NCBI GenBank assembly: GCA_964036665.1
Contig: OZ038532.1
Coordinates: 11,116,537-11,180,536 of the forward strand
Direction: 5' to 3'
Source: Gordius sp. MW1
Taxonomy: Eukaryota; Nematomorpha; Gordioida; Gordea; Gordiidae
DNA: 64,000 nt
The position numbers and the translations under genes were made by a program. Shown here piece after piece: positions 25,700-38,300 of this stretch. The first letter of the stretch is position 1, and the number at the start of each line of letters is the position of its first letter. The notes below the pieces were generated by a model. The model saw only the letters and a program-made list of their open reading frames with translations. It ran no database searches and was not told the DNA's origin.

Positions 25700-27175
25700 C
25701 CCAAATGTTTCTTTAATAAATGCAATTTTAACGCTTAATATTAACTTTAAATGATATTAGAATGATAATCATTATCAAATTCTTTGTATTAAGGCGAAAG
25801 ATTTAGCTTGAAATTTTGCAATTTCATTATTACCTTCGAAACAGTTAAAAAATCAAAAAATTATGACACTTTTTTACTCTTTTGATTGAATCTACCAATT
25901 TATTAATTGATTTTATAATTGATTTGTATTATCCTATTATCGATAGAATAATAGCAGAATTAAACATAAGATTTTCGGAAATTAATTTTAATCCAAATAG
26001 GTTTTAGAATGTTTAAATCTTTCATTCCCTTTTTTGCGATAAATCACTTTTATCAGAAGTAATTAATTATTATGAGTTAGAACTACAAGATGCCGAAATG
26101 ATAATGGCAAAAAAATATGTAATATTTTATAATTCTTTACCTTATAAACTAATATGTAATGATATTATATTACTTATTAAAATTTTACCCTCAACAGTGT
26201 TTCGAAATTTATTATTTTAATTAAACTTTTTTAATTATACCAATAACTGCGTGTTCATTCGAAAGTCGTTCTCATTGCTAAAACGAGTTAAAAGTTATCC
26301 TCGTTCTACAATTGGACAAGATAGGTTATCGTGATTAGCATAAGGGTAACCTGCATTGGAATTAAAGGGCGGCAATAATGATTTAGGGAGGGGCAAAAGG
26401 ATTATTTTTAATTAGCCATCATTTTAATAAATTTCAACAAATTTTTGGATTTACAGGGGGGCAGCCGCCCCTCTCTGCCCCCCCTGGCTACGCCCATAGT
26501 CATTAACTTTATTAAGCCTAGAACATGACTTTATGTTATTCCCCCGGATTATATTATAAATTCGATTGCAACATCGAGTAAAAGACGTAATAAACTGCTA
26601 TTATATTAAGACTAATTTTAATATTTAATGAAAAAATATCTGGGCTTAGAAACTCGTTTTGAAGTTTTTAAAATTTTCAAAATATATTGAAATATTAAAT
26701 TCACGAAAATCTCATCTTGGATTTAATTTATTTGTCCATCTCACATGCTTATGGTTTAACATCTCTTGCATATTTTTATTTAATACATATAAAGTCAATG
26801 ATTTTCAAAAAATGGCCGTCACACCATTTTTTCCCCTTGTTATTGATACCCCATCATAAGTCTGAGCAGCACATATTGCTTTTAAATTATTATTAATAAA
26901 ATAATTCCTTGATTTATTGACAATTGTTAATGTATCAAAACTTTCACAACAAAATCACATATCTGATTTCATCTAAAATTTAAATAAACTTTTAATTCAT
27001 TTAATTTGACAGAATTTATATAAGGATCCTTTTATCCCTTAAATTTATTAGTGCATTTTAAATCTTTGGTGGAAGGGGGTTTGTGCAAATAAATTTATAA
27101 TATCATCAGGGACAATAACTTTTAAATACTCATTATCTCATTTGTTTAATTTCACAATTAAGTTTTTTTTATTTT
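25700..27175 (+). mobile_element. Family A element, copy B left/central part
   Basis: Matches copies A and C in order, from the AATAAATGCAATTTTAACG segment near 25717 to the ATCATCAGGGACAATAAC segment near 27102. Its left terminal motif is not preserved. A later insertion complex (27176-34562) separates it from its right end at 34563-35149. It carries a CATGGGCG MITE at 26339-26498. Confidence 0.6.
26339..26498. mobile_element. CATGGGCG MITE, copy 3 (diverged left end)
   Basis: The right end GGCTACGCCCAT and the internal C-rich tracts match the other copies. The left end is mutated (CATAAGGGTAACCTGC) and no clean target duplication remains. Confidence 0.6.
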
Positions 27176-27407
27176 ATGTTATTTTTAAATCCTCATATTA
27201 TTAGGATTTAATGAATTTTAAGGGTCTTCTGTAATTATACTTTTAAACTACCGAATTGTCAAATACCAAATACACTAATTTATTTATTTATGTGCGACTG
27301 CGAAATATACGCGCGCGAGCGAAATTAAAATATATATATCCCGCAATATTATAATAATTGCTCACTCATAATAACCTTTCAATATGCGATGATAAAATAA
27401 TCGATAG

Positions 27408-28223
27408 CAGAGGTCAGATTTGATAGGAATTTTCTGCCCGAACCCGGCCCGGTTCAATTCTCTAACCTCATTGCCCGCCCGAGCCCGCACGAACCCTTCT
27501 GGTGTCCGCCCGAGCCCGCCCGAAACATTAATGCTGCCCGAAATGCCCGGCCCGAAATATTAAATTTGCCTGTTAGGCCCGAAATTTTGCGACCTAAAAT
27601 TCTTTCAATATTTAAAAGTCGAATTATTTTTTTAAATGAAACTTTTGTACTTTAATTTTAATCCTAATTGGTCAAAAAACGTAGTATTTGGTCTTTCTAA
27701 AATATTTGAGCTTAGCGATAGCGATGAGTGATAAGGGAATAATAAGAGCGAATTGGAGAAGCCTTGTTAAATCATTTGTTTAAAAAAATTAAATGATATT
27801 ATAATGAAATTTAACACTTTCAGGCGTTGTATCAATTTGGCCTTGACGATTTCGTACTAAGTATAGACGGCACATGCGAATTACGAACAATGAAAGGGCT
27901 GCATATATATAAATATTTTAATCCTTTTCATAACCTAGCTAGGGACTTGATGGAAATAAAGGGGTTCTGGCAAAAATTGAAAAAATAACTTGGGGACGGA
28001 TGGCGATTTTTTAGCATTTTCATATGCAATTTAATGAAAAGTAACAAAAAAATACACTATCTAAAAAATCTCATTAAACCCGAATTGCCCGAATGCTGTC
28101 TTCTTGGTGCCCGCCCGAGCCCGCCCGAAAAAAAAATTTATGACAGTTGCCCGGCCCGACCCGGCCCACGGGCCGGGTCGGGCCTGTTCGGGCAGCGGGC
28201 CGGGCCGGGCAATCTGATCTCTG
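27408..28223. mobile_element. hAT-type non-autonomous element, 816 bp, GC-rich ends
   Basis: Ends CAGAGGTCAGATT and AATCTGATCTCTG form terminal inverted repeats. Flanks are perfect 8-bp duplications ATCGATAG (27400-27407 and 28224-28231). Just inside are CCCGAACCCGG / CCGGGCCGGGC blocks, which give a GC-rich rim around an AT-rich core. No transposase is present. Confidence 0.87.
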
Positions 28224-28288
28224 ATCGATAGGATAAATGGTAATAATAATGATTATCCAATATCTTCCAAATATATAGTCATCATGAC

Positions 28289-28991
28289 TGTATATGTAAA
28301 TTATGGAAGTTTTATTGAATATACTAAAAATATGTATAATGAAATATAATTATATAATATGTAAAATATATGAAGAATCTGTGTGTTATCTAATTTTGTG
28401 ATGTATGAATGTGTGCTATCTCACTTTGTTATGTGTGAATATCTCACTTTGTTATGTGTGAATATAACTTATTAAGTGTCTGTTCTAGAAATTGAAAATG
28501 TCAATGAATGTCTGTCTCAATCATAGACTAAATAGACTGCTCATCAACGCACAAAATGTGTACCCTTTTTTCCACCATTTTGAAACGAGGATTGTAACGT
28601 TGTGAGCATATAGAAATTAGTAATTTTCGCAAATTAAATAATTTTAAAAAGGTAAATAAAAAAATATTAAAGTGGGTAGATATCAAAAACAGCATTTTAA
28701 AATAAATATCATTTAAAAAATACATAAAGATTAAAAATATAAAAACTGCGATTAAAGTTTGTTTAATAATATGGTGCCATCAATATTTTGTATAATATAA
28801 ATTTATTGACGTTTTTTTTATTTATAAACTAGTGAGGAAGGTTAATTGACTGTTATAGGGCAAAATTACATGGTTAAAATACACCAAATACACTCTTCAA
28901 AATGGAGGAAAATTAGACACACAATTACCCATATGCAACATATGCCATGAGCAGTCTATATAGTCTAAGGTCTCAATGTTATGTGTTAACA
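28289..28991 (-). repeat. 3' LTR of the BEL/Pao element, split by a MITE
   Basis: Matches 34071-34333 over its whole length once the 448-bp MITE at 28522-28969 is set aside. The two LTRs also differ by short gaps in a CACTTTGTTATGTGTGAA microrepeat. Confidence 0.92.
28522..28969. mobile_element. P-type MITE (448 bp) with 8-bp TSD
   Basis: Ends CATAGACTAAATAGACTG and its near-complement, flanked by GTCTCAAT at 28514-28521 and 28970-28977. Its interior is collinear with both flanks of the decayed P-type transposon at 19299-21525, so it looks like an internal-deletion derivative of that family. It sits in the BEL LTR, so it moved after that insertion. Confidence 0.88.
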
Positions 28992-31900
28992 TTCTGCCCC
29001 CCCTGTTGAAAGTACTATCATCCAAATTGGTAGATCCGTGAAGAATATCATCGATAGGTAATACATGCAGTCTCGTTCCTGACCTTTTGATCAAACCAGC
29101 TGATGTTCGTAAAGTAACTACTCTAGTTACTCCATCGGAGCCTGGGTGAATTTCTTGAATACGGGCTAAAGGCCACTTGAGAGGTGGCGTATTATCCTCC
29201 TTAATTATTACCAACTGACCGACCTTTACATTCTGAACTGGTTTTTTCCATTTTTTACGCATCTGAAATTGATTTAAATACTCCCTTGACCATCGACGCC
29301 AAAATTGCTGTCGTAATAATTCTGTGTGCTGCCATCAAGATAAGGTATTCAATTTTGCAGTTGTCCAATTAGGTTCAAAGATAGAAGTGAGAGAAGAGCC
29401 AATCAAAAAAAGGCGCGGGAGTTAAGCATGATAAGTCATCTGGATCTTCTGACAATTGTGTAAGGTCTTGAATTAATAATGGCTCGATTTGAATCAAAAG
29501 TGTGGTGATTTCCTCATAAGTTAATAGGGCTTGACCCAATACTCTTCTCAAATGATGTTTGGTAGATTTGACGGCTGCTTCCCATAAACCACCAAAATGA
29601 GGTGCTCTTGGTGGAATAAAGTGCCAATTAATGCCCTGTTCTGATAGTTCAACTTTATTCTTTCGTGGTTGCTGGGACTAAGTAAAGACTGTAACTGTAG
29701 TAATTCCTTGTTAGCTCCAGTATAGGTGGTTGCATTATCGGAATAAATATTGAGTGGTTTACCTCTCCTAGCTATAAAGCGTTTTAAAGCATTAAGAAAT
29801 GCTTCGGTGGTAAGGTCTAATACTAACTCTAGATGAACTGCTCTTGTATTAAGACAAACAAACGATGCAGAATAGACCTTAATGAGCTTGCTGTTTCGAC
29901 GTTTACTCTCCCGAATTTGTAATGGTCCAAAGTAATCTAGACCGGTGCTATAAAATGGTCTGGTAGGTACAACCCGACAAGTTGGAAGATTGCCCATGAC
30001 CCATTGTTGTGGTCTTGGTTCAACTTTAAAACAGGTAATGCATTTTCGTATTACTTGCTTGACAAGAGATCTGGCACTGATGGGCCAATAGGCGGTTCGA
30101 ACATTAGCTATAGTATTTTGCACACCAGTATGCAAATATTCTTCATGGTACATTTTAATTATGAGATTAGTAATGAAGTGATTTTTTGGAAGAAGAACAG
30201 GATGTTTTTGATTAAAAGGGACACTTGCGTTTCTTAGTCTTCCGCCAACTCTGATTACACCATCGTGAAGAAACGGTGTTAAACTGAGTATTTTTACTGT
30301 TGTTTGATACCCTATTAAACTTTACAAGGGTATTTAACTCTGCTGAAAAACATTCCATTTGGACTATTTTTAACAAAGTTAATGTAGCTTGAGAAAGTTC
30401 TGTGGTTGACAAGGATCCAAATTTCAAATGATTTTTACATTTAATGTTTGAATAAAAACGTAAACAATATGCTATAATTCGTGTCAGTTTCCGGAAATTA
30501 GAATATTTTGTTAACAAAGGATTAGTCTTACAAATAGTAGAGCAGTGCACTGTTTTGTGTTCGGGTATATTGGACATATCACTCAATGATGAATGCTTGA
30601 TAGTAGGACAGTCGGTGGATAACCAAATGGGTCCTGTCCACCATTTTGGATCATTAATCAACTCACTTGGTGAACAGCCTCTTGATAAAGAGTCGGCTGG
30701 ATTGTCACTTGTTTGTACATGATGCCAGTTGTCAATTTTAGAGTTTTGTTGAATTTTTGCTACTCGATTAGCCACAAAGGTATTCCAGTTACTAGGTGAA
30801 CCCTTGATCCATGCTAACACTATTGTCGAATCAGTCCAACAATATGTTGTGGATTCTCGAAATTGAAATGCTAAATGGACAACTTTTAATAATTTTGTTA
30901 GCAGAATTGCCCCGCACAATTCTAGTCTTGGAATTGAAATACTTTTGATAGGAGCCACTCGCGATTTGGAGCAAAGGAGTCTACTGGACCAGTTATCATT
31001 GCCGGAAGATCGAATGTATATACATGCCCCATAAGCGATTTCGCTTGCGTCACAGAAACCGTGAATTTCTATCTTCAAGAGATTGTCATGGCCTATAACA
31101 CGCCGGGGAATGTCAAGTGAGCTTAAAAGTACAAACTGATTTTTAAATGGTGTCCATTTATTGCTAAGATCACTAGGAAGTGTTTCATCCCAAGATTGCT
31201 GAAGCTTCCAAAGTTGCTGCATAAATACCTTAGCCCTTGTCAATACAGGCCTTAGTAATCCAAGTGGATCAAACATTTGAAAAATGTGTGATAGAACATT
31301 TCGTTTTGATATAGTATCCCTTGTAATTTCATTTTTAATGTTGAATCGAATGTTGTCATTTTGTGGATTCCAATGGATACCTAAAGTCTTCATGTTACTA
31401 TGCTTATCTAAAGGTATGATTTCTTCACTAAAGATTGATGGTAGTTGAGTGAATAAAGAGGTGGAATTTGTGGCCTATTTTCTTAGATTTAATCCAGCTT
31501 TTCTTAGCATGGTCTGTATTTGTACTACAATAATTTTAGCTTCTGAAATGTTGTGTGCCCCTGTTAATAAATCGTCAACATAGAAATCTCGTTGTGCTAC
31601 GCGTGCTCCAACTGGGAACTCGTTGCATTCATCTTCAGCCACTTGTTGAAGAACTTTAGTAGCTAAGTAAAGTGCTGATGATGTTCCATAAGTAACTGTA
31701 AGTAAGTCAAAGGCTTGAACCGGATGTGATATTTCATCTCGCCACAGATTCTCTGCAATTGAGTATGTGCTGGATTAATCAATATCTGTCTGTACATTTT
31801 TTCGATGTCAGCTGTTATTGCGATATTGTGACTACGAAACCTTAATATTATTGATATTAAGTCCTGCTGAATCTTAGGACCAACCATCAGAGTGTCATTT

Positions 31901-33985
31901 AATGATAGTCCAGAAGTTGATTTAGCGGATCCGTCAAAGACTACCCGCAATTTTGTAGTGAGGCTGTCCATCTTGAATATGGCGTGATGGATAAAAAACA
32001 GGTAAATCTTGTGATTTCGGTTCAGTAATGGGGGCTAGGTGCCCCAAACGTTGATATTCATAGATAAAACTTGTGTAATCACGTCTTAGTTCAGGGTTCC
32101 GCAACATCTTATTTTCAAGAGATTGAAATCGGATGAAAGCTTGTTTGTAAGAATTTCTCAATTTTTTAACCTGATCCTTTAGTGGTAGGTCAACAATATA
32201 TCTGCCATATGAATTCCGTCTGTGAGTAGCCTTGAATATCTCTTCACATTGATGCTTTTCATTGGAGTACTGAACTGGTTGGGTTATCTCTTCAATTTCC
32301 CAAAAATTAGTTAGTTGCTCATTTAATGGTTGAGTGGACAAATTGCATGTTTGTGTAACTTTAGCATTTCACTAGAAAAAGAGTATGGACCCGAAAATGT
32401 CCAACCAAATTGTGTGTTTTTAAACACTAATCCATTTCGAAGATTTACTTGTTCTGTGCATATGATATCCCAAAACAATTCAGCACCAATCAGCATATTT
32501 ATTTCACTAGAGATGTTGAAGGAAGGGTCAGCAAGTTGTAACTTCTCTGGTATTGAAATATTTGACTTTGGGATTGATAATGTTGGAAGGTTTGTTGTAA
32601 TATGATTCATAACTAAGAATGTTAGTTGAGCATTGTATTTGCTATGCAAAGAGTGAACCCTTGCATCAATGCAAGTTTTAATTGATGATTGACTGTTATT
32701 GATGCCGCCTATTGCAATTAAAATTTGTTGTACCTTTAACTGCAACCTGTTACCAAATTCGGTTGTGATGAAATTTGATTGGGATCCTGAATCTAAGAGA
32801 GCACGACATATGTGGGTATTTCCCTTCACATCATTTATACCAATTAAAGCTGCAGGGAGTAATACCTGTATGGAATCGTCATGATGATGTATGTTTAGAG
32901 CTAAATTTGTCGATGAAATTTTTTGTAAATCATGTTGGTGCAAGAGTGTATTGTGTTTTTGTAACATATCTTACATGGTCCTGCCGTGCACTGTGAGATG
33001 CTATGATTTTGGTTTAAACAATTTGGACAAAGAGAGTGCTGCTTGACAACTTCTCTTTTTTTTCCCAAGTTGAGTTTAAAAATTTGTTACAGCTAAAAAT
33101 AAAATGAAATTGATTGCATATAAAGAAGCTAGGAGTGGAAATAGCTAGGTTATTAGATGATTTGAAATGATTACCTTTGGTCAGAACATCTGTAATTTCT
33201 AGTTTATTAGTACTTTCCAAAATGTGGCATTGGTTAGCAAGGAAATCTGTCAAATTTAAGAAAGATGGGATCTCATCCCTTTTGATTGTAGATTCCCAAG
33301 CCTTGTTGGTGGTCAAATCTAATTTATTTGTAACTATATATATTAACAACTGATCCCAATGTTCCACCGAACAATTTAATGATTTTAGTGCTCTGGTGTG
33401 TTTTAGTAACCCATCCAATAATTTTCGGATGTCTAGAAATGACTCCTTTCTAACCATGTTTAAATTAAATATACCTCTAATATGTTTATTAATTATTAGT
33501 CTCATGTCGTTAAAACAATCATTTAACAAGTCCCATGCAACCTTATAATTATCTGCTGGTATGTCTAGGGATTGAATTATACTTGCCGCATTGCCCTTTA
33601 ACGACAGTTTTAAGTAATTAAATTTTTCTACATTTGATATATCCAAGTTATTGTGAATAAGTGTAGTTAACAAATTGGAGAAACCTAACCACTCCTCATA
33701 TTCCCGTCAAAGTGAGGCAATTCAATTCGAGGAAGTTGTAGCTTCCCAGATGTTGAAGATGGTTGACAGATTGTTGGTGTGTGAGTTTGGTTGATGATAC
33801 TCTGTGCCTTTGATATTGCCTTATAGTAATTGTCTTCAATCTCTTTTTGCTCATGAGAGTTTTCATCAATTATATCAACTTGTTCCTGAAAATCCTCATA
33901 TTTTGAATATAACCTTTTAATATTTTCAAGTCTTAATTCTATATTGATTATATCATCGGATGATGATTCTACATAGTCCATAAAT
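28992..33985 (-). pseudogene. BEL/Pao gag-pol coding region (broken)
   Basis: Parts on the minus strand, in order: gag-like region about 33010-33985; aspartic protease about 32320-32970, with LLDSGSQSNF; reverse transcriptase about 31400-32340, with LRVVFDGSAKS; RNase H about 30650-31390; integrase about 29280-30160, with a C-terminal domain near 29000-29262. The inventory and order are typical of BEL/Pao, with no envelope gene seen. The region is broken in several places and is treated as a fossil. Confidence 0.88.
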
Positions 33986-34070
33986 CTTGCAAGGTTTTTA
34001 AAAATGTTGTCTTTTTCTTTTCAAATTTTGCAGTCATGCTGATCTGGTTTGGGGCTCGAAGGACCAAAAA

Positions 34071-34333
34071 TGTATATGTAAATTATGGAAGTTTTATTGA
34101 ATATACTAAAAATATGTATAATGAAATATAATTATATAATATGTAAAATATATGAAGAATCTGTGTGTTATCTAATTTTGTGATGTATGAATGTGTGCTA
34201 TCTCACTTTGTTATGTGTTAATGTGTAAATATCTCACTTTGTTATGTGTGAATATGTGAATATAACTTATTACGTGTCTGTTCTAGAAATTGAAAATGTC
34301 AATGAATGTCTGTCTCAATGTTATGTGTTAACA
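34071..34333 (-). repeat. 5' LTR of the BEL/Pao element
   Basis: A 263-bp LTR, complete. On the plus strand it begins TGTATATGTAAATT and ends ATGTGTTAACA. It is followed by the ATGAC duplication. Confidence 0.93.
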
Positions 34334-34562
34334 ATGACTTTTTAACAAAAAACGTATCTTCTTTTTTGGTATAAGGGTATTTTTATATTAATAACGTATA
34401 GTGGTTGTAAACGTAAAATATCTTCTTCGTGATTGATGGCAGCGCGTGTGTAGGAATTAGTAGAATTTAACATTAAGGATGATCTGGCAAAGATTGATGC
34501 GGAGAAGAATGATTTATCAAAGATAAAAATAAATTAATAAAATCAATTAAATTCGGCTATCG

Positions 34563-35149
34563 TATGCCACAGTTAAAATTTTGCCTTTTGATAACCTTAA
34601 AAAGGCATTTAAACATTGTCATTGTTTCCCTTATATAAATGCTGCCTGTTAATGCTGCCAATGTAGTATATGTAAAATAAAAGTTTGTTTTTTATGTGGG
34701 CAAGATTTTTGGGGCTGTAGAAATACAAGATTTTTTATTAAAACTTTGTTGTATAGTTTTTGCTATTTATGTTATTTTTTAAATATTAGTTTTCTTGTTA
34801 ATATCCCGGTTCCATTTTGTGCTCCAATTCATTTGTACACAAATTTACTATAGCCTGTGAAATTTTTTATATTGTCTTGTTATAATCGTTTCAACTACAT
34901 TACTTTGTTCTATTTATGAATATGTATTTTATGCCCCATAAACATATGAGGGATCTGAGACTAAAATTTATTTAGATAAAACTTTAAGCGAGTTGATGTT
35001 AAAAAAATACTCATAGTAGTAGCGGAATTTTACCTTTGACAAACGTTTATGGGTAAAAAAATTTTCAATTACGTTTGAACCCTTCCCATTTGTGTAAAAT
35101 CAATGCTCGCCCCCCCCCTCCCAAGGCAAAAAGTCTAGCTACGCCACTG
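34563..35149 (+). mobile_element. Family A element, copy B right end
   Basis: Starts in the TTTTGCCTTTTGATAACC segment shared with copies A and C, and ends with the complete right terminus TCTAGCTACGCCACTG at 35149, after a C-rich tract. It probably belongs to the copy at 25700, now about 7 kb away because of later insertions. Confidence 0.62.
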
Positions 35150-35326
35150 TTAAGAAGTGGCTTAATAAAATTCCTTATTGAAAACCGCATTTATGAGTTA
35201 CGGTACACCACGAACTTAATATTTTTTCTTGTGGAGTGATTAATTATCTATTCTCTAACTTTTGTAAAACAAAAATGTTTTGAATACAAAATGATAGTTA
35301 ATTAAGTTATCAAATAACCATTGATT

Positions 35327-38300
35327 ATGACGGGTAATAAAAAGAAAATAGACGAGAATCTAATCAAGCTTCGGGAATTTGCATCACAATATTCTAACAA
35401 ACATTGTTTTGAATGTAATCAAAAAGGACCAACCTATGTTAACATGACTGTTGGGGCATTCATCTGCACTAAATGCAGCGGACTTTTGTAAGGCCACAAT
35501 TATATTTTATTTTGTATGTATTCTTAGTTATCTAGAATGATAAGTTTAATATGTTCTTGTAAAACATTTACCATTGTTTTTTTGTCATGTTATAACACTA
35601 TTCAATTGATATACATTTGTATGCTTTTTTATAAATTAATGATAACAAATAAAAGTTATATTATGTGTGACTATATCTATAATATTTATTATTTTAAGAA
35701 TTTTTTGTCAAGTTTCTTGATCAGTTATTGATATCATTTATATTAATGCTATACTTATTAATTAGTTCAAACAGTATAGAGTTTTATAAGTGAGCATCAC
35801 TCTAATACACAATAAATTTTACTGATAGACAGAAATAATTAATGAATGTATAAACTTTTCATTATTCTGCCTTTCCTCCTTTTTTAAATGTTTTGGAACA
35901 TGAAGTATTTAAAAAACCATTTTCTTTGAACAATAAAGTATTTTTCATAGGGAATGTAAACCTGTATATTCCCTATATCAAAAAAGAAATTGTTTTTGGT
36001 TTCTTCACAATCTTTTCAAATTTAAATATGCTCTTGAATAATTTTTTTTTGATTTCCACTCATTCCCCCTTAGGGTGTTGAAAAACAACCTAATCAATTT
36101 TTTTAAGTTGATCATATTTTTTATCGAATTTGCTACATTTATTCCAAACACAAGCTACTCACTCAAAAATTTAAAATTATTTCTCCTGCTTCCATTCAAG
36201 GATAAGTGCAACTTTTACATTTAACTTGTTGCTTTATTTCTACGCTTTTGAAATTATGAATAAATTTTGTTGTCCGAATGATATGCCTTATATTTGGCTA
36301 AATTACTGTTCACTACTCCACTCATGTTCCTTTCCTTCCATAAACTAAGCGTTCCTTTGCTCAGTTGTATCGATTGATTTTTCGCCACATATATGAACTT
36401 TATATATATGTGGTCTCCTTCAACCTACCCCCCCCCCCCTCTCCGATTTCTACAATAATTTGGTATTTGAAATTATGATTTTACGCTTATTGATTTTTCA
36501 AATCAGCACCAGCCCTTAAAAATTAGGCGTAATTTTTGAAGATTAAATCCAATTCCAAACCTCCCACGACGGGGGGCTTACACTAAAATTAGCCGAATTA
36601 CCACAACATTGTATAATTTAATCGGTAAACATTTATGGATATGCCAATTACCGTGTTATAAGGGCATTTTCCATGATCAGGCCATGAAATATTACTTTAA
36701 AATGGCTGCATCTATTTAAAATTTCAAGGAGAAATTTGTTATTTTTGTCCGTAAAATTTTTATAGTATACACGTATAGGGAGGGATGTGGTAAGAGATAA
36801 TTAGGAATGCCAATTTCCTTACTCGACCTCTAAGCTTAGTCGAAATTTGATAAACCGACCGGAGTCGACCATATTAGTCTTAGTCCAACCAAAGGTCGAC
36901 CAAACAAAACCCAGCCGTTTTTACAACACTAATGCCAAGCCTTTGGGAAAGGCGGCGGTTTCTTTGTTATCAAACTCCTTTATTTGCACATAATTAGCTC
37001 ACTTAGGCAGAGCCAGGCCACAGTTACCATGATATGGCAAGGCTGAATAAAGACTCAGTTGTTTCTATTCCCTTTATTTGGCTTAACGAAGCTCTGTGGT
37101 TGGTTGACGATGCATTCAGCCAAAATATATAATCTCTCAGCCAGTCATAACATAACCACATACACATTATAAGTGAGGGAGGGATAACTGTTTTATTCTG
37201 ACACACAGTAAACGGGATTATCGAATTGAGCTTGTTTATGTAATTACCCGAAATCTGCACGAACCATAAATGATAACTTGTTTTTCCTGCACTCCAGCCA
37301 GCTAATTTAATGCATCATAGCAATCAATTGGTGGCATATACAGTCCCATTTTATATCATAGAAATAATAATTTTAATTAATTAAAATTGTTTCATGATTG
37401 TGAAGGAAATGGATAATATGCAAAAATTTTACTTCCGGGCTTCGAAGTCGTTACGTTTTAATTGAAAATTAATCTAGATTTGAGATTTAAAGCCTTGATA
37501 AAATTATGTGCGATATTTTTCTCTCTCCAAAATTATGACCTTGTGAGCAACTTCTTAATTAAGGTCTGAATTAAACTTAACAACATAAAGTATACCTTTT
37601 TTGATTATCTGAATCGCATCCATCGATAACCTATCTTAAAATGATGATATTACAAAAGATTTATTGTTGGAAAATTTTATAATTTTTTAATTAACTTTTT
37701 GTGTTAAAACTGATTTATTGAATGCAATTTATGAAATTTGTCTACATAATGTTTTTTTATTTCTGCTAAAATTCATGAAAATTAAGTTCAAAACAATTTT
37801 TAACGTGAAACCTAAAATTTTTCAAAGTATTACTCTAAAACGCAATGACAATTTGAAATGCTAACATCATTTTCATTAATACTAATCACACGAATTCAAG
37901 CCCCAATTTTTTGCAAAATTTTGGACCTTATTATATGCACAATGAGCTGAATCAGCTCGTTTTTTTAAAGCTTTTACCTTATAATTATAACTTTAAAACA
38001 TCTTGAATAGGGTAAATTGGAAAATATAATGCAATGATTTGATTATTATTTTTTTCGCAATGTTGGTATTTGTTTAATAATAATTATTAAAAGTTTTAAA
38101 ATTCAAAATACTGAATATAAATCCTCTATTTAATCCACATTTTTTCTTGAAATTTTCCCTCGAGTTCTATGTTGAGTAAGCTTACATTTCTATTTGCATT
38201 CGATTGTTGTAGGCGCGGATTGAATCCACCACATCGCGTCAAATCCATATCCATGGCAACGTTCGCGCAAAGCGAAATCGAATTTTTGGAAGCGCGCGGA

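Larger units (their letters stand above)
28289..34333 (-). mobile_element. BEL/Pao LTR retrotransposon, broken, recent
   Basis: Two LTRs start TG and end CA, with 5-bp duplications ATGAC at 28284-28288 and 34334-34338. On the minus strand the order is 5' LTR (34071-34333), a primer-binding-like TTTGGTCCTTCGAG just inside, gag, protease, RT, RNase H, integrase, a G-rich purine tract near 28993, and 3' LTR (28289-28991). The protease-RT-RNase H-integrase order and integrase type fit BEL/Pao. The reading frames are broken in roughly five or more places, yet the LTRs differ by only a few small changes apart from a MITE in one of them, so insertion was recent. Confidence 0.92.

Noticed and set aside
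32330-32996. Plus-strand ORFs within the BEL element
   Set aside because: Antisense shadows of the protease region of the fossil.
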